Assembly (NCBI GenBank): GCA_013397845.1 | Contig: VZTG01003728.1 | Location: 1,792,084 to 1,856,083, forward strand | DNA length: 64,000 bases | Direction of reading: 5' to 3' | Origin: Melanocharis versteri | Taxonomy: Eukaryota; Chordata; Aves; Passeriformes; Melanocharitidae | Part shown: one piece after another, positions 1 through 9,643 of the stretch | Layout: each line of letters opens with the position of its first letter | Numbering within the stretch: the first letter of the stretch is position 1 | Notes under the pieces: model-generated | Told to the model about the DNA's origin: nothing | Databases searched by the model: none | The model's input: the letters and a program-made list of their open reading frames with translations, nothing else | Translations under genes and position numbers: made by a program

Positions 1-291
1 TCCCACCTGAACATATTGAACTTTGGGTTTCAGGGACTTCCCCTACCCCTGATCAAAATTGTAACCATTGCTTCGACCAGTGGACATCTAAATTGCAACA
101 ATCAGGTCTCATAGGGTGGTGATATCTTTCCTCTTCACTATCTCCTCTTATAATTTCTTTTTATTTTCCTTGTATATTTTCTCAAGTGTAACCATTATAC
201 TTTTATATTGCTATATTTCTATAGATAATAACCAAATCTACTACATACTTCCTTTCAATTTTAACCAAATTATTCTGAAATCAACCTGTTA

Positions 292-321
292 GCTGTCTAT
301 CTGTCTATCTATCTTTCTATT
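292..321. repeat. TCTA/TCTG microsatellite
   Basis: Short imperfect tetranucleotide run built from CTGT, CTAT and TCTA units. It sits just upstream of an A/T-rich TATAAAA sequence. It is likely length-polymorphic. Confidence 0.8.
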
Positions 322-443
322 TATAAAAACTCCACCATTCAATCAGTGTTGTGTCACTCTAGTCTGCCCTGAGGAATCTATTAACAAGAACCTGAGTTAA
401 CCTGCCTCAGGGGCAGGTTGTAACATTACTGACCCTGACATGG
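322..443 (+). mobile_element. possible ERV LTR core promoter, U5 and primer-binding-site relic
   Basis: What is seen: TATAAAA at 322-328, then about 100 bp ending in TAACA (421-425), followed by TT and the stretch TGACCCTGACATG (430-442). In alpharetrovirus-like avian elements an LTR ends in CA and is followed by a primer-binding site matching tRNA-Trp, with core TGACCCCGACGTG. The two differences here are CpG-to-TpG or CpG-to-CpA changes, the usual decay of methylated CpG. The first positions of the expected site are not matched. I could not define the left end of an LTR, and no gag-like frame follows. Inference only. It may be coincidence. Confidence 0.25.
399..419. repeat. short perfect inverted repeat (8-bp arms, 5-bp loop)
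   Basis: AACCTGCC at 399-406 is the exact reverse complement of GGCAGGTT at 412-419, separated by TCAGG. It lies inside the possible U5 relic. No T-run follows, so it is not a terminator-like element. Function unknown. Confidence 0.6.
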
Positions 444-2585
444 CAAATTTATTTTTGAAAACTAATTCTCAATTTTCTGATTCATATGGTGCAGTACAGC
501 TTGAGTGATCTGTTGAAATTCCATTAACTTTATGTAATGCTGACCTATTCTGATAGGCAATGCAGCCTTTTTCCCCTATGGTTCTTACTGCATATTGTTG
601 TACAAAGCTGGGTGCTTGACAATAGACTATACTGTATCAGAAACTTTTAAAGCCTTGAGGTTCCTCTAAAAATGGAATTCAAATATTGAAGTGACATTGT
701 AGCTTACTGCATTTTTTGATTTGATTAGTTTTGCATTATGAAATCTAGCATACCTATAACCTGACTGTACATATTACATAGTTGATTCTGAGAGCACTTT
801 TTTAGCTATTAAAACATTGCCATTTTCCTGTATATACCTAGAGTCGTGATTTCATGCAATCCGTTAGAGATTTGAAGAACAGCATTTCATATCATATTGA
901 ATGTCAGGGCAGTCTATGCCGGAGAGAAGACAGCTGACATCTCAACAAATTTCTGATATTTTAGTAGAAAATGTAATGCAATATTGACAGCATTTTTACC
1001 TTGCTAACTTCCTAACCAGTCAATAAGTTTCATGATGCACATTACAAGGTGGTTGCTTTAACAGACTGGGTTATTTCTTTGGCAGTGTGATATTGAGCAG
1101 TACATGTTTTCATGATCTATTCTCACAGAGATACTTGGACTTCATATCAATAATCTTTTTCTTCAGCAAATTTGATACAGAAAGATACACTTTTCAAATA
1201 TTAAGAAAATATTTAAATTACTTTTAAAAATGGTCTAAGGCCATTTCTAACCTTTTGAGCTAGGTCTTCGAGGGTGAGAAAATCTTAGATGTGCCATAGT
1301 ATTCTGTGTATGTTTACATGCTGTCAAACTTTGACTATAACTAGATCACTCACATATATTTTGTTACTTCACTAATCCATGAAGTATAATAGTGAGTAAG
1401 GCTGGTTGGAAGCAAGGCTTGCATAAAAGTGGAAACCCATCCTAAGTGATCTCTGCCATCACTTCCTAAATTGCAGAGAAGTTGAAGCCAATCTATCTGC
1501 CCTTTGAAATAATCTTACTGCCTGCCGATAAGCCTTCTGCTGTTCTGTTGAATTTTTCTCCATTGTTACTTTTAAAAAAATATGTGGCCTTCCTGAGTCT
1601 ATTTTAAACAGCAATTAAAGTTTACTAATTAGTTTTCATGATGAGAAGTTGAAGATAAGCCTTATGTTTTTATGAATCGATTGTTCTTTTCTTTCAAAGA
1701 TCTAGTTCCATGACTGTGGTAAAAAGTCCCCAAAAAAGTCCATTTGCTCACAATTCCCAAAGATGTGAAAAATACAAAATATCTTTGAAAAACTTGAAGG
1801 GACTGTAGGGAGGGAGTTTGATTTGAGATCATAATCTCACAGACTGAATTTTAACCATGCTCCTGTGTTGGGAAACACTTTGGAAAAGCTTATGTCAATA
1901 ATAGAAGGTGTGTGACATGGCTCCTTTTTACAGCTGAGCCAAGTGCAAATATGCAAGATGAATTAGGGCAGGAACACAAAAGTAAGGTTAGCTAGGTAAA
2001 TTTGCCTATTCCTTTCAGGGTGGAGGTTAGAAAAAGTAAGCTTGAAAGCCAGTTCAGAGAAGACTGTAAGCTTGATAAAATATCTCAGAAAAACCAGAAA
2101 TTCTCTAACCCTAAACTGTAGGCAATAGAAATTTCAGTTTTGATATTAACTTTCTCAGGAATCTAACATTTACTTCTGTGTTAAAGCCCTGAGGTGTCTC
2201 GATATTGCCAAGACTGAACGTCATGGCCTCCCCTGGGTTTATTTCCCCTGAACCATGAGGCCCACAAGCCAAACTTTGTTTTGCTTATCCTAGTGACTGT
2301 TCTGAAGAGCCTCACTAAATGGAGAACTAGCCGACATTCTTTTAAAGCACATCAGGTGGAAGACTCAATAAAGGCAGAAGGTTGTTGCAGCTTTTTTGGT
2401 CTGGTTAAACCTATGTCATCTAAGTGGAGCATCTGGTGTAATCTTGCATGTGAGTAGGAGCTAATTCTTGTTAAATTTGGATTGTACTACTGAAACTTCT
2501 AGTGGAACGCCATAAATTGTCACGGTAGTATTAGACTTTTTGGGCCAGATCTTTGGGCAGAAACATTGTGCGGGAAGGGGTTTTC
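444..2585. other. gene-free AT-rich stretch
   Basis: No recognisable coding sequence, RNA gene or transposon was seen. Stops are frequent in all six frames. It resembles ordinary vertebrate unique sequence. Confidence 0.6.
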
Positions 2586-2820
2586 TGTGGGTTTTTGTTG
2601 TTGTTGTTTGTTTGGTGGTGGTTTTTGTTTGGTTTTTATTGTTTGTTTTGTTGCTGTTGTTTTGGTTTTTTGGGGGTTTGGTTTGGTTTTTTTTGGTGTG
2701 TCTTTTGTGGGGTTTTTTTGTTTGTTTGTTTGGGGGGTTTTTGTTTGTTTTTTTGGGGGTTTTTTTGGGTTTTTGCTGGGGTGGGGGGAGTTGTTAATTT
2801 GGTTTGGTTTGGTTTTTTTT
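2586..2820 (+). repeat. G/T-only strand-asymmetric low-complexity tract with clustered G-runs
   Basis: Across 235 bp the plus strand is almost wholly G and T: I count three C and four A. It is made of degenerate TTTG, TTG, TTTGG and TTTTTGGGGG units. G-runs of three or more occur at 2672-2676, 2709-2712, 2732-2737, 2755-2759, 2767-2769, 2778-2781 and 2783-2788. The open frames across it encode only runs of Phe, Val, Gly, Leu, Trp and Cys on the plus strand, or Lys, Gln, Pro and Thr on the minus strand. These are composition artefacts, not genes. The plus strand could form G-quadruplexes. Confidence 0.9.
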
Positions 2821-5800
2821 CTTGCTGTGTTCTTTGGCCCCTAAAGGGCAGTCTATTTTCCCTCACCCTCTATTCCACCTTGAGCATAACATCTCTCTTG
2901 ACCTACTGGTTATTAGTGACACATCAGTTTTGCTCCAGCACTTCCTTGAAGAGGAAATAATGGTATTTATCTTCCTTTCTTGAGAGGGGAGCTAAGTCTT
3001 CGCTTAACATTACTCTTTTTCCTTACACAAACACAGCTTGTTCCAGCTCCTAAATTAAAAATCAGCCATCTGCAAAACCCTTTGGTCTAGTCCTATGCCG
3101 TTAATTGAGTAATAGCTGCCATTCTTATTTGCTAATACATAAGGATTATTTAATTGTTCATATTTTGTGAGAGGTCTCTTAAACTCCTGATTGATTTGCC
3201 AGGGTTGTGATATCAGCTATTTACAGTCATGACTACAGAGAATGATTGAAGACTAATGTTACATTCTGAAATTATTTTCAGATGTTACTTCACGTCAGAG
3301 GAAGTTTAGGCAAAATCTGTGTGATCTTGCCTTCATATTCTACTAAATGGAAACAGAAATAAAAGTGAAGAAGATAGAATGTTAATGTATCACACTTTTT
3401 AATTTATTGTGGTGATAAGCTATAGCTTTTTTTGCCATCTTTTCTAAGGTGTTTTACATTGTAAGAGCATCTATTTCTTTCACAGTGACTGTGCTAACTC
3501 AAATAACCAGCTTTATTTCTTGACTGCAATTTTTAAAGTTTCCTATTCCCTGAGAACCTAGGATTCTAGCTCTAGATAACCTCTTATGTCTTAGATTTAA
3601 AATCCATAAGCTCACAGATACAACTCTGTAGGTATTTTATTACTTTGGAACTTTGGTGAACTTTATAATAGTTGCTATGTATTAACACTACTGTTTTCAT
3701 AAATTCATTAGTCTTGAAGCAGAAGTGAGAGAAGAGAAGTTTTGAGAAAAAGAAAGCCTATAAAATGGGTTTTTCAGCTCTATTTCCAAAGGCTTGCAGT
3801 ATGTTATTTTTTAATCAACATCTCCTCCTGCCAAACTAGATGCCAGTTTTGGTGTTTGATTTTTTTTTTTCTTCAGAATCTCAGATTATAGAATAGTTGT
3901 GCCTCTAGGACATCTTCTCTTTCTATATAAATCATGTTTTAGAAGCGAGTGTTGCATTCTACTGACCAAAAGGAATTGACTAATTTACTAAGTATAATTT
4001 TGTAAACTTATGTGATGTAAGTTCCTTTTCATGAGTTCTTGGTTATGTTTAACTCACATTTAATATTGCCACGATAATTAAATAACAAAGAGGAGAAGAT
4101 TTAGTGTGTGTTTAAAAAGAAGGAAGCTGATACATGTTTGTGAAGTCCTTTTTAGAAGTAATTGAAAGAGGCAGGATATTTAAACAGTGTTGGTTCCAGA
4201 CAGTAATTTTCAATTTCATTGCTTTTTTTTGAACTTTTGGTATCTACAGCTGAAAAAAAATCTCTTGATTATCCTGACAAGGGCAGAACAGTGTCAAATA
4301 CACCATTTTTCAAGAGGATAATTGAGAATGATCCAAATAGCCAATAGTAAATGAGTCTGATGGCAAAGCTGGGCAAAATAGGAAAAATTGATTCAGAATT
4401 TTCATGGGAAAACCTAAAGCACAGTAGTAGAACTAAGGTCTATCAGTTTTAATTCTTTATAGAGAATGTACTCTTGCATGACAAACTTGCTTGCCTTATT
4501 GATGGAGCTTACATGTTTATTTTATAATGTTTGTTGGGTTTCGCTGAAGTTTAATGAAGGTGGGTCATTTATATAGAAGATTTAGGTAAACTAACAATAG
4601 ACTTAGCTCTTATCTGTTTTTAATGGATTCCTTGGAAGTACTGATGGAGCCAAGGATATAGCCAAATATTATGGATACAATAAGCCCATTATAGCATTCC
4701 ATTCAGTAGGATCTGATAAAATTATTCCTGGGTAATGTTGGTAAGTGTTTAAGTGATTAAGAACTGCCTAAATGTACAGATAAAGGATCATGTTGGAGAG
4801 ATGCTCTATGGGTTTTTGGATCAAATCAATATATTTTCCTATCAGTTGGTTTGCTTTGAAAATAAAAATCTGTTGGCATTGTTAGCTAATCTTATCAGTG
4901 TTTTCAGACTATTCAGTAATAACAGAGGCATGGAACAGGTTGAAAATAAATTCAAACATGGTCGCTTCTAACTTAAATGTCTGATAAAAAGATATGTAGG
5001 TCATGGAAGAAAGGAAAAAAAAAGGAAGGAAGGACTGTTCTGGAATATCACAGGTCTGTAAAAAGTTTCTTTTATAGTCAACAAGGCTTCCTGACATGAT
5101 GCTGAGGCAAAGGGGCTAATGTGGTTTTTGACAGTCTAAATTGGAGTCTAAGTTAGAGATTGTTACATAAAATCAGATGACTCATCTCATGTGACCTCTA
5201 CACTCAGTACTGACTGACATTAGAGAATTGCATTTTTTGCAGCTTTTATAAAACTGGATTATGCAAGGTACTTGGAATTATTTCCTTCAACTGAGAATTT
5301 GCGTTACATCAGTCTTTCCCATTTATCAGAAAAAATAACAGAATCACAGACCATTTCTTGAACTCTTCCAAGCTTGTTCAGGAGTTCAGTTGATTATCTT
5401 ATGGGGTACCTTAAAATAAAGAACTACTTGATAAGCAGCAGATTTGAGAAGGGAGGATAATACTCTTTGAGTAGAAGATGGAGCTGGATGTGTTTTGGGA
5501 TTTTGTTTATGTTCAGGCTACTGAATGATGAAATATGGTGAGTTTTAACCCTTTCTTGTGTCTTCAGAAGACATTTTTGGTAGATATTTACTGAAACCCA
5601 GGCCACTGAGCTCAAGGCATGTGAGAAAAGGGTAAGTATAATGACTCATCATCTGTAGAAGACTGGACAAAATCTCACAGCTCCTCAGTCTGCATGCTAT
5701 GGATTTTCATATGATTTAAGTTCATTAGCTTTGGTTGGCTGCTTAATATTTAGGGAGTGATGGGAAACAGTTGATTTTTCATTCCTCTCTTGATTTTTGA

Positions 5801-8452
5801 GGCAACTAAGGAAAACAGCATTAGTAACTTTTGCTCTTCAGTCAAACCCCAGTGTTTATGGCAAATAGGGGTCACAATTTGAGCTGCCATGGCATGACTG
5901 CTTCTGGGGATAATGGAAATCATTTCTGCTCTGGCTAGTAGTCTGGTCAAGGAGGGTAAGGTATGTCTCTGGTATGCTGCAGTTGCTTTGCCTGAGATTG
6001 AAGCAGAGAGTAAGATACATAGAAGCGTGATCTGGTGGCTGGTGTGAATTATAGTAACACAGATGTTAATTTAAGGCTGTCTAAGGCTGTCTACTGCTGC
6101 TTCTTTCTGTGAATTTTTACACTTTATAATTGTGATTTGAAATCACTTCAAGGTTCTCTGAAACTTTAGTGGTGACAGAGAGAAGTTTCTGGCAATCATT
6201 CATGAGCTTTCCTGCTGAATAGAGGAAGAACTGATCTTGATACTTCTAGGCAGATTCCAAAGGTGAATAAAAGGCACAATGTAACATGTTTATATGTCTG
6301 CAAGTCTTTTTCTTTTCCTTTTTTTTTACCTGACCACTTATTCATGTGAGGATCTGGCCTCGTGAATGACTAAGACTTGTTGTGTGATTTCAAAGGATAT
6401 TTGCAGTGCTAACTTTTAAACTTAATTTCATAAAAAGCAGTAGTTCTGAGTCCTTTAGCGAATTTTATATTCAAATACTGGTGAGTGAATACGTAATGGG
6501 ATCATTAGTTTCTTGTTTATTATAATGACTTGCAGCATATTAACTTTCTTCTGGTGAGAGACTGTGAAGAATAATATGTCCTTTTTATGTTGGGATCTAG
6601 GAAGAAATATTTTGGGATTCTAGAAACTTCCTGCTTTTTCTCATGCTCATAAATTTTTAATATTTGTGTGCCGCCCCAGATGCTTGATAATTTATGACCC
6701 AGCAGAGGTCAGCCTTGTGGCATTTTTCAAAACATATGCTCAAAGAAAAGAAGTACAGCCAAAGTTCTCATTATAATAAGTCTTTTGTTTTATAAAATAC
6801 ATTCCTGCAAATTCGAATTGATGTGATATTCCTGTGTTGCAGCTAAATGTATGACTTAAATATCTCAGTGAAACTTCTATTTATGTATTAGGAATGTTAA
6901 TAGTTTTATAAAATTGTTACAAATAGTTTCAAATATTTGCCTCTTTGTTATTCTGAAATACCTGCAAATGCAGCATATTTTTCTTTTGTGATGCTTAAAA
7001 AATTGAACGTTGGAGTTGAGGGAAAACAGTGTTCATACCCTACACCAGCTCAAAAGCACCAATGATTTGTTTACATTGTAAAATGCTATTCCCGGTTTGT
7101 ATCTCATTGATCAGTGGTGGTTTCTTTGATACTAATAAGAGTCTAATTTCTTATAAACTTGATGACTCAGATCATAATCCTCCTCAAGAGCAGTGGCTGC
7201 CATTGTCTTAAACTGGATTACTGGTTTGTAAATTCAGTTTCAATTGGCAATCTCAGGAGTGCCTGATTTAATTGCTCTTTGCTCAGCTTGAGCATAATCT
7301 TTGTACCTTGAACTAACACCAAAGTCGTTTTATCCAGGTAGACAGTAGAATTAAATATGCAATAACACCATTGTCAAGGCAGCAGCTGAGTCTTCTGCAA
7401 TAGAAGATGATTAAATGACTTGAGCATGACATTGGGAACTGGGAAAACATGTTGTTGCCTTTTGTTTAGCTGGTTCGCTTTCTGAACTGCTCAAAGATGT
7501 TTTACTCCTTTATTGCTACTACATTTTTTGCGTACTCTGAAGCTGGTTTTCAGACATTAAAAACACTGTGGTGAGAACACTATTGTGAGGCTTTGGAGTG
7601 GCTGATAACACACCCTGTGTCTGTTGCAGCAGCTAGTCTGCATGTGAAAATCAGTCTCAGGAACAATCAGTCTGCTTTTTAATGCTTGCTTTTCTTCAAA
7701 AACCTCTTCCCCTCTTCTCTGTTTCTTTTTCCTATTTTTTTTTAATTTGCCATTAGGGAATTAAGGTCAGGTTGGAGCAAGAGCAGCTACTACGTTTATC
7801 TTCTGCAAAAGCTGGTTACAAACCACCCAAAAACTGTCAGTCAGAATATTATCCTACAAAAATCTTCTCCAATTAGAGAGAGAAAATAAGAATTTTCAAA
7901 CAAAAGACTTTATTAATCTGCTGTGACCAGAATACTGGAATACGTTCTTTTTGAATATGCTATTTGCTGGAGATTAGAAAAACCAAAATATTAAGACAAA
8001 GAATCCTATTTAATGTTTATCAGCAACAGCGATGTTGTTCTTGTGCCTGTCCACTCTACTGAAATGAAAATAGTGTTGAATGCTTTGAGCAGCCTGTGCA
8101 CTTAATAGTGTATGCTTTTGTAATTAGGCCCTACCCTAATGAGTGTACAAAAGAAAGCTATTGTGAAATAATGTTGCATGAATAACTATCATTTTATGTG
8201 CTTCCTAGCTCTTGGCTCTAGTAGCTTAATACGTCGTGCTCTGTCCATAGCACAATGGCTGTTGCCCAGCACTTTTGTTGTTATATAGAGCCCTCAGGTT
8301 TGTGAGAAACTCTTCAATTTAATAAGTCTTCCTTTAGCAAAAAGAAATGGGAGTAGGTACAGGAACAGGTGCTCTGAACTGACTTAACTTGGGTCCAGGT
8401 GAACTAAAATTAACACAACTGAACTTAGACTGTCTAAGCAGAAAAGCACTGA
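2821..8452. other. gene-free AT-rich stretch
   Basis: Unique-looking DNA with no open frame above about 72 codons and no recognised transposon. It holds short A/T homopolymers (for example near 3863 and 6320) and one 10-bp tandem duplication listed separately. The sequence around 7205-7290 and 7550-7640 has fewer homopolymers and several short motifs such as TTTAATTG and CAGCAG. It could be conserved non-coding sequence, but I cannot test that here. Confidence 0.5.
6072..6093. repeat. 10-bp tandem duplication
   Basis: The unit TAAGGCTGTC is present twice in exact tandem (6072-6081 and 6082-6091), followed by TA of a third. It looks like a replication-slippage scar. Confidence 0.85.
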
Positions 8453-8833
8453 GACATTTGCACTGTGCTGCCCTCCACACCTTTGCAGAACACAATGCAG
8501 AAGTGCCTGGTGTGTTTTGGAGCGAGAGGCCTGCTTCTCAAGGTGTCACACCAGGTGTTTAAGCCTCAGCTAGCAAGCTCTTCAACCTGCATCCAGAAAG
8601 CCTGTACAAACTTACCTCATCCATACACTTACTTCAAACAAGGAATTTGTCAAAATGGAAATACAGCTATTCTTAGGTTCTTTTGGGATGCTGTCAACCA
8701 AGCACGTCCTAAATCTTCAAAAGATCTAAATGCTTTTACCCAGTATGTGTTTCCTGAATTTCCACACATAGAATTAAACAGAGAAAACATCAACCCATTT
8801 CAGTTCTTAGCAACAGAGCATGGTAGATTGTGA
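8453..8833 (+). CDS. unassigned open frame, 122 codons from a GTG or 112 from the first ATG
   Basis: The frame opens after a stop at 8450-8452 and runs to TGA at 8831-8833. The first ATG is at 8495. From that ATG the product would be 112 residues, starting MQKCLVCFGARGLLL, with no transmembrane segment. The N-terminal part is rich in Cys, Ser, Lys and Arg and weakly resembles a mitochondrial presequence. The C-terminal part is more acidic and aromatic (for example FTQYVFPEFPHIELN). I recognise no family. Its length is within what chance would give in a 64-kb window, but its amino-acid balance is less skewed than most spurious frames here. It ends 73 bp before an ERV LTR on the other strand. 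It could be a retrocopy fragment, an exon of an unrecognised gene, or chance. I favour chance. Confidence 0.15.
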   Translation, partial: DICTVLPSTPLQNTMQKCLVCFGARGLLLKVSHQVFKPQLASSSTCIQKACTNLPHPYTYFKQGICQNGNTAILRFFWDAVNQARPKSSKDLNAFTQYVFPEFPHIELNRENINPFQFLATEHGRL

Positions 8834-8906
8834 GAGAGATAAACAAAATGGCTATTTTTCTGGCAAAATCCAGTTTCTTTTTTCCCACTCTGGGGCAAGG
8901 AGTGGG

Positions 8907-9643
8907 TGTGGTTGGTTGACCCTGCCTGGTTGCCAGGTGCCTACCCCAGCTGCTCTGTCTCTGTCTTCTCTACTGCGCAGGGCAGAGAACAAATAACAAA
9001 AGGCTCATGGAACAAGATGAAGCTGGGGACAGATAACTCACAGATTACTGCCAAGGGCAAAACAGTCTTGACTCAAGAAAATTAATTTAATTTATTACCA
9101 ATCAAATCAAAGTAGGATAATGAGAAAAATAAAACCCAAATCTTAAAACACCTTGCCCCCATCCCTCCCTTTTTTCCAGACTCAACTCTAGTCCTAAATC
9201 TTCTACCCCCTCTTTCCCAGTGGTGAAAGGGGATGGGCAATGGGGGTTGCACTCAGTTCGTCACGTTATCTCTGCCACTCCTTCCTCTTCTCACTCTTCC
9301 CCTGCTCCATCATGGGGTCCCACCCACAGGAAACAGTCCTCCATGAACTTCTCCAGTGTGGGTTTCTCGTCTGGGGATACAGTACTCCACAAATTGCTCT
9401 AGTGTGTGCCCCTCCCACAGGGTCCAGTTGTTCAGGAGCAGCCTGCTCCAGAGTGGGTCCTCCACAAGTCTTGCCAGCAGACCTGCTGCAGAGTGGGCTC
9501 CTCTCTCCGTGGGGCCACAGGTCCTGCCAGGAGCCTGCTCCAGTGTGGGTTTCCCATTCACATCCTCTAGGCAGCCACCTGCTCTGGAGTGGGGTCCTCC
9601 AGGAGCTGCAGGTTCATATTGGGTCCTGTTTTTTCCATAGCCA
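8907..9643 (-). mobile_element. family-A ERV LTR, U3 end truncated
   Basis: The minus strand reads as the 3' part of an LTR. On the plus strand the U5 end starts TGTGGTTGGTTGACCCTG and continues with GCCAGGTGCC. It parallels the complete copy at 19169-20171 base block by base block: U5 terminus, a G/A-rich stretch, a minus-strand AATAAA (9091-9096), a pyrimidine-rich block, then the degenerate repeats carrying CCAGTGTGGG. Similarity fades near 9640, so the U3 start is missing. No gag, pol or env sequence adjoins it. The 172-codon plus-strand frame at 9240-9758 lies antisense in the GC-rich U3 and is not a gene. I know this family from avian genomes as an ERVL-like LTR, but I do not assign a Repbase name. 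Confidence 0.8.
9091..9096 (-). promoter_or_regulatory. AATAAA polyadenylation signal of family-A LTR
   Basis: TTTATT on the plus strand gives AATAAA on the LTR sense (minus) strand. The same hexamer sits at the equivalent place in the second copy (19354-19359), about 185 bp from the U5 terminus in both. This is where an LTR R region would end. Confidence 0.55.

Noticed and set aside
2553..2960. Overlapping open frames of 85 to 135 codons in the G/T tract and its minus-strand Lys/Pro/Gln-rich counterpart
   Set aside because: They exist only because a G/T strand has few stop codons. The amino-acid composition is absurdly skewed and has no domain character.
5335..5400. AACAGAATCACAGACC resembling a reversed CR1 3' end
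   Set aside because: The following sequence does not continue with the CR1 GGTTGGAAGGGACC-type block. Likely coincidence.
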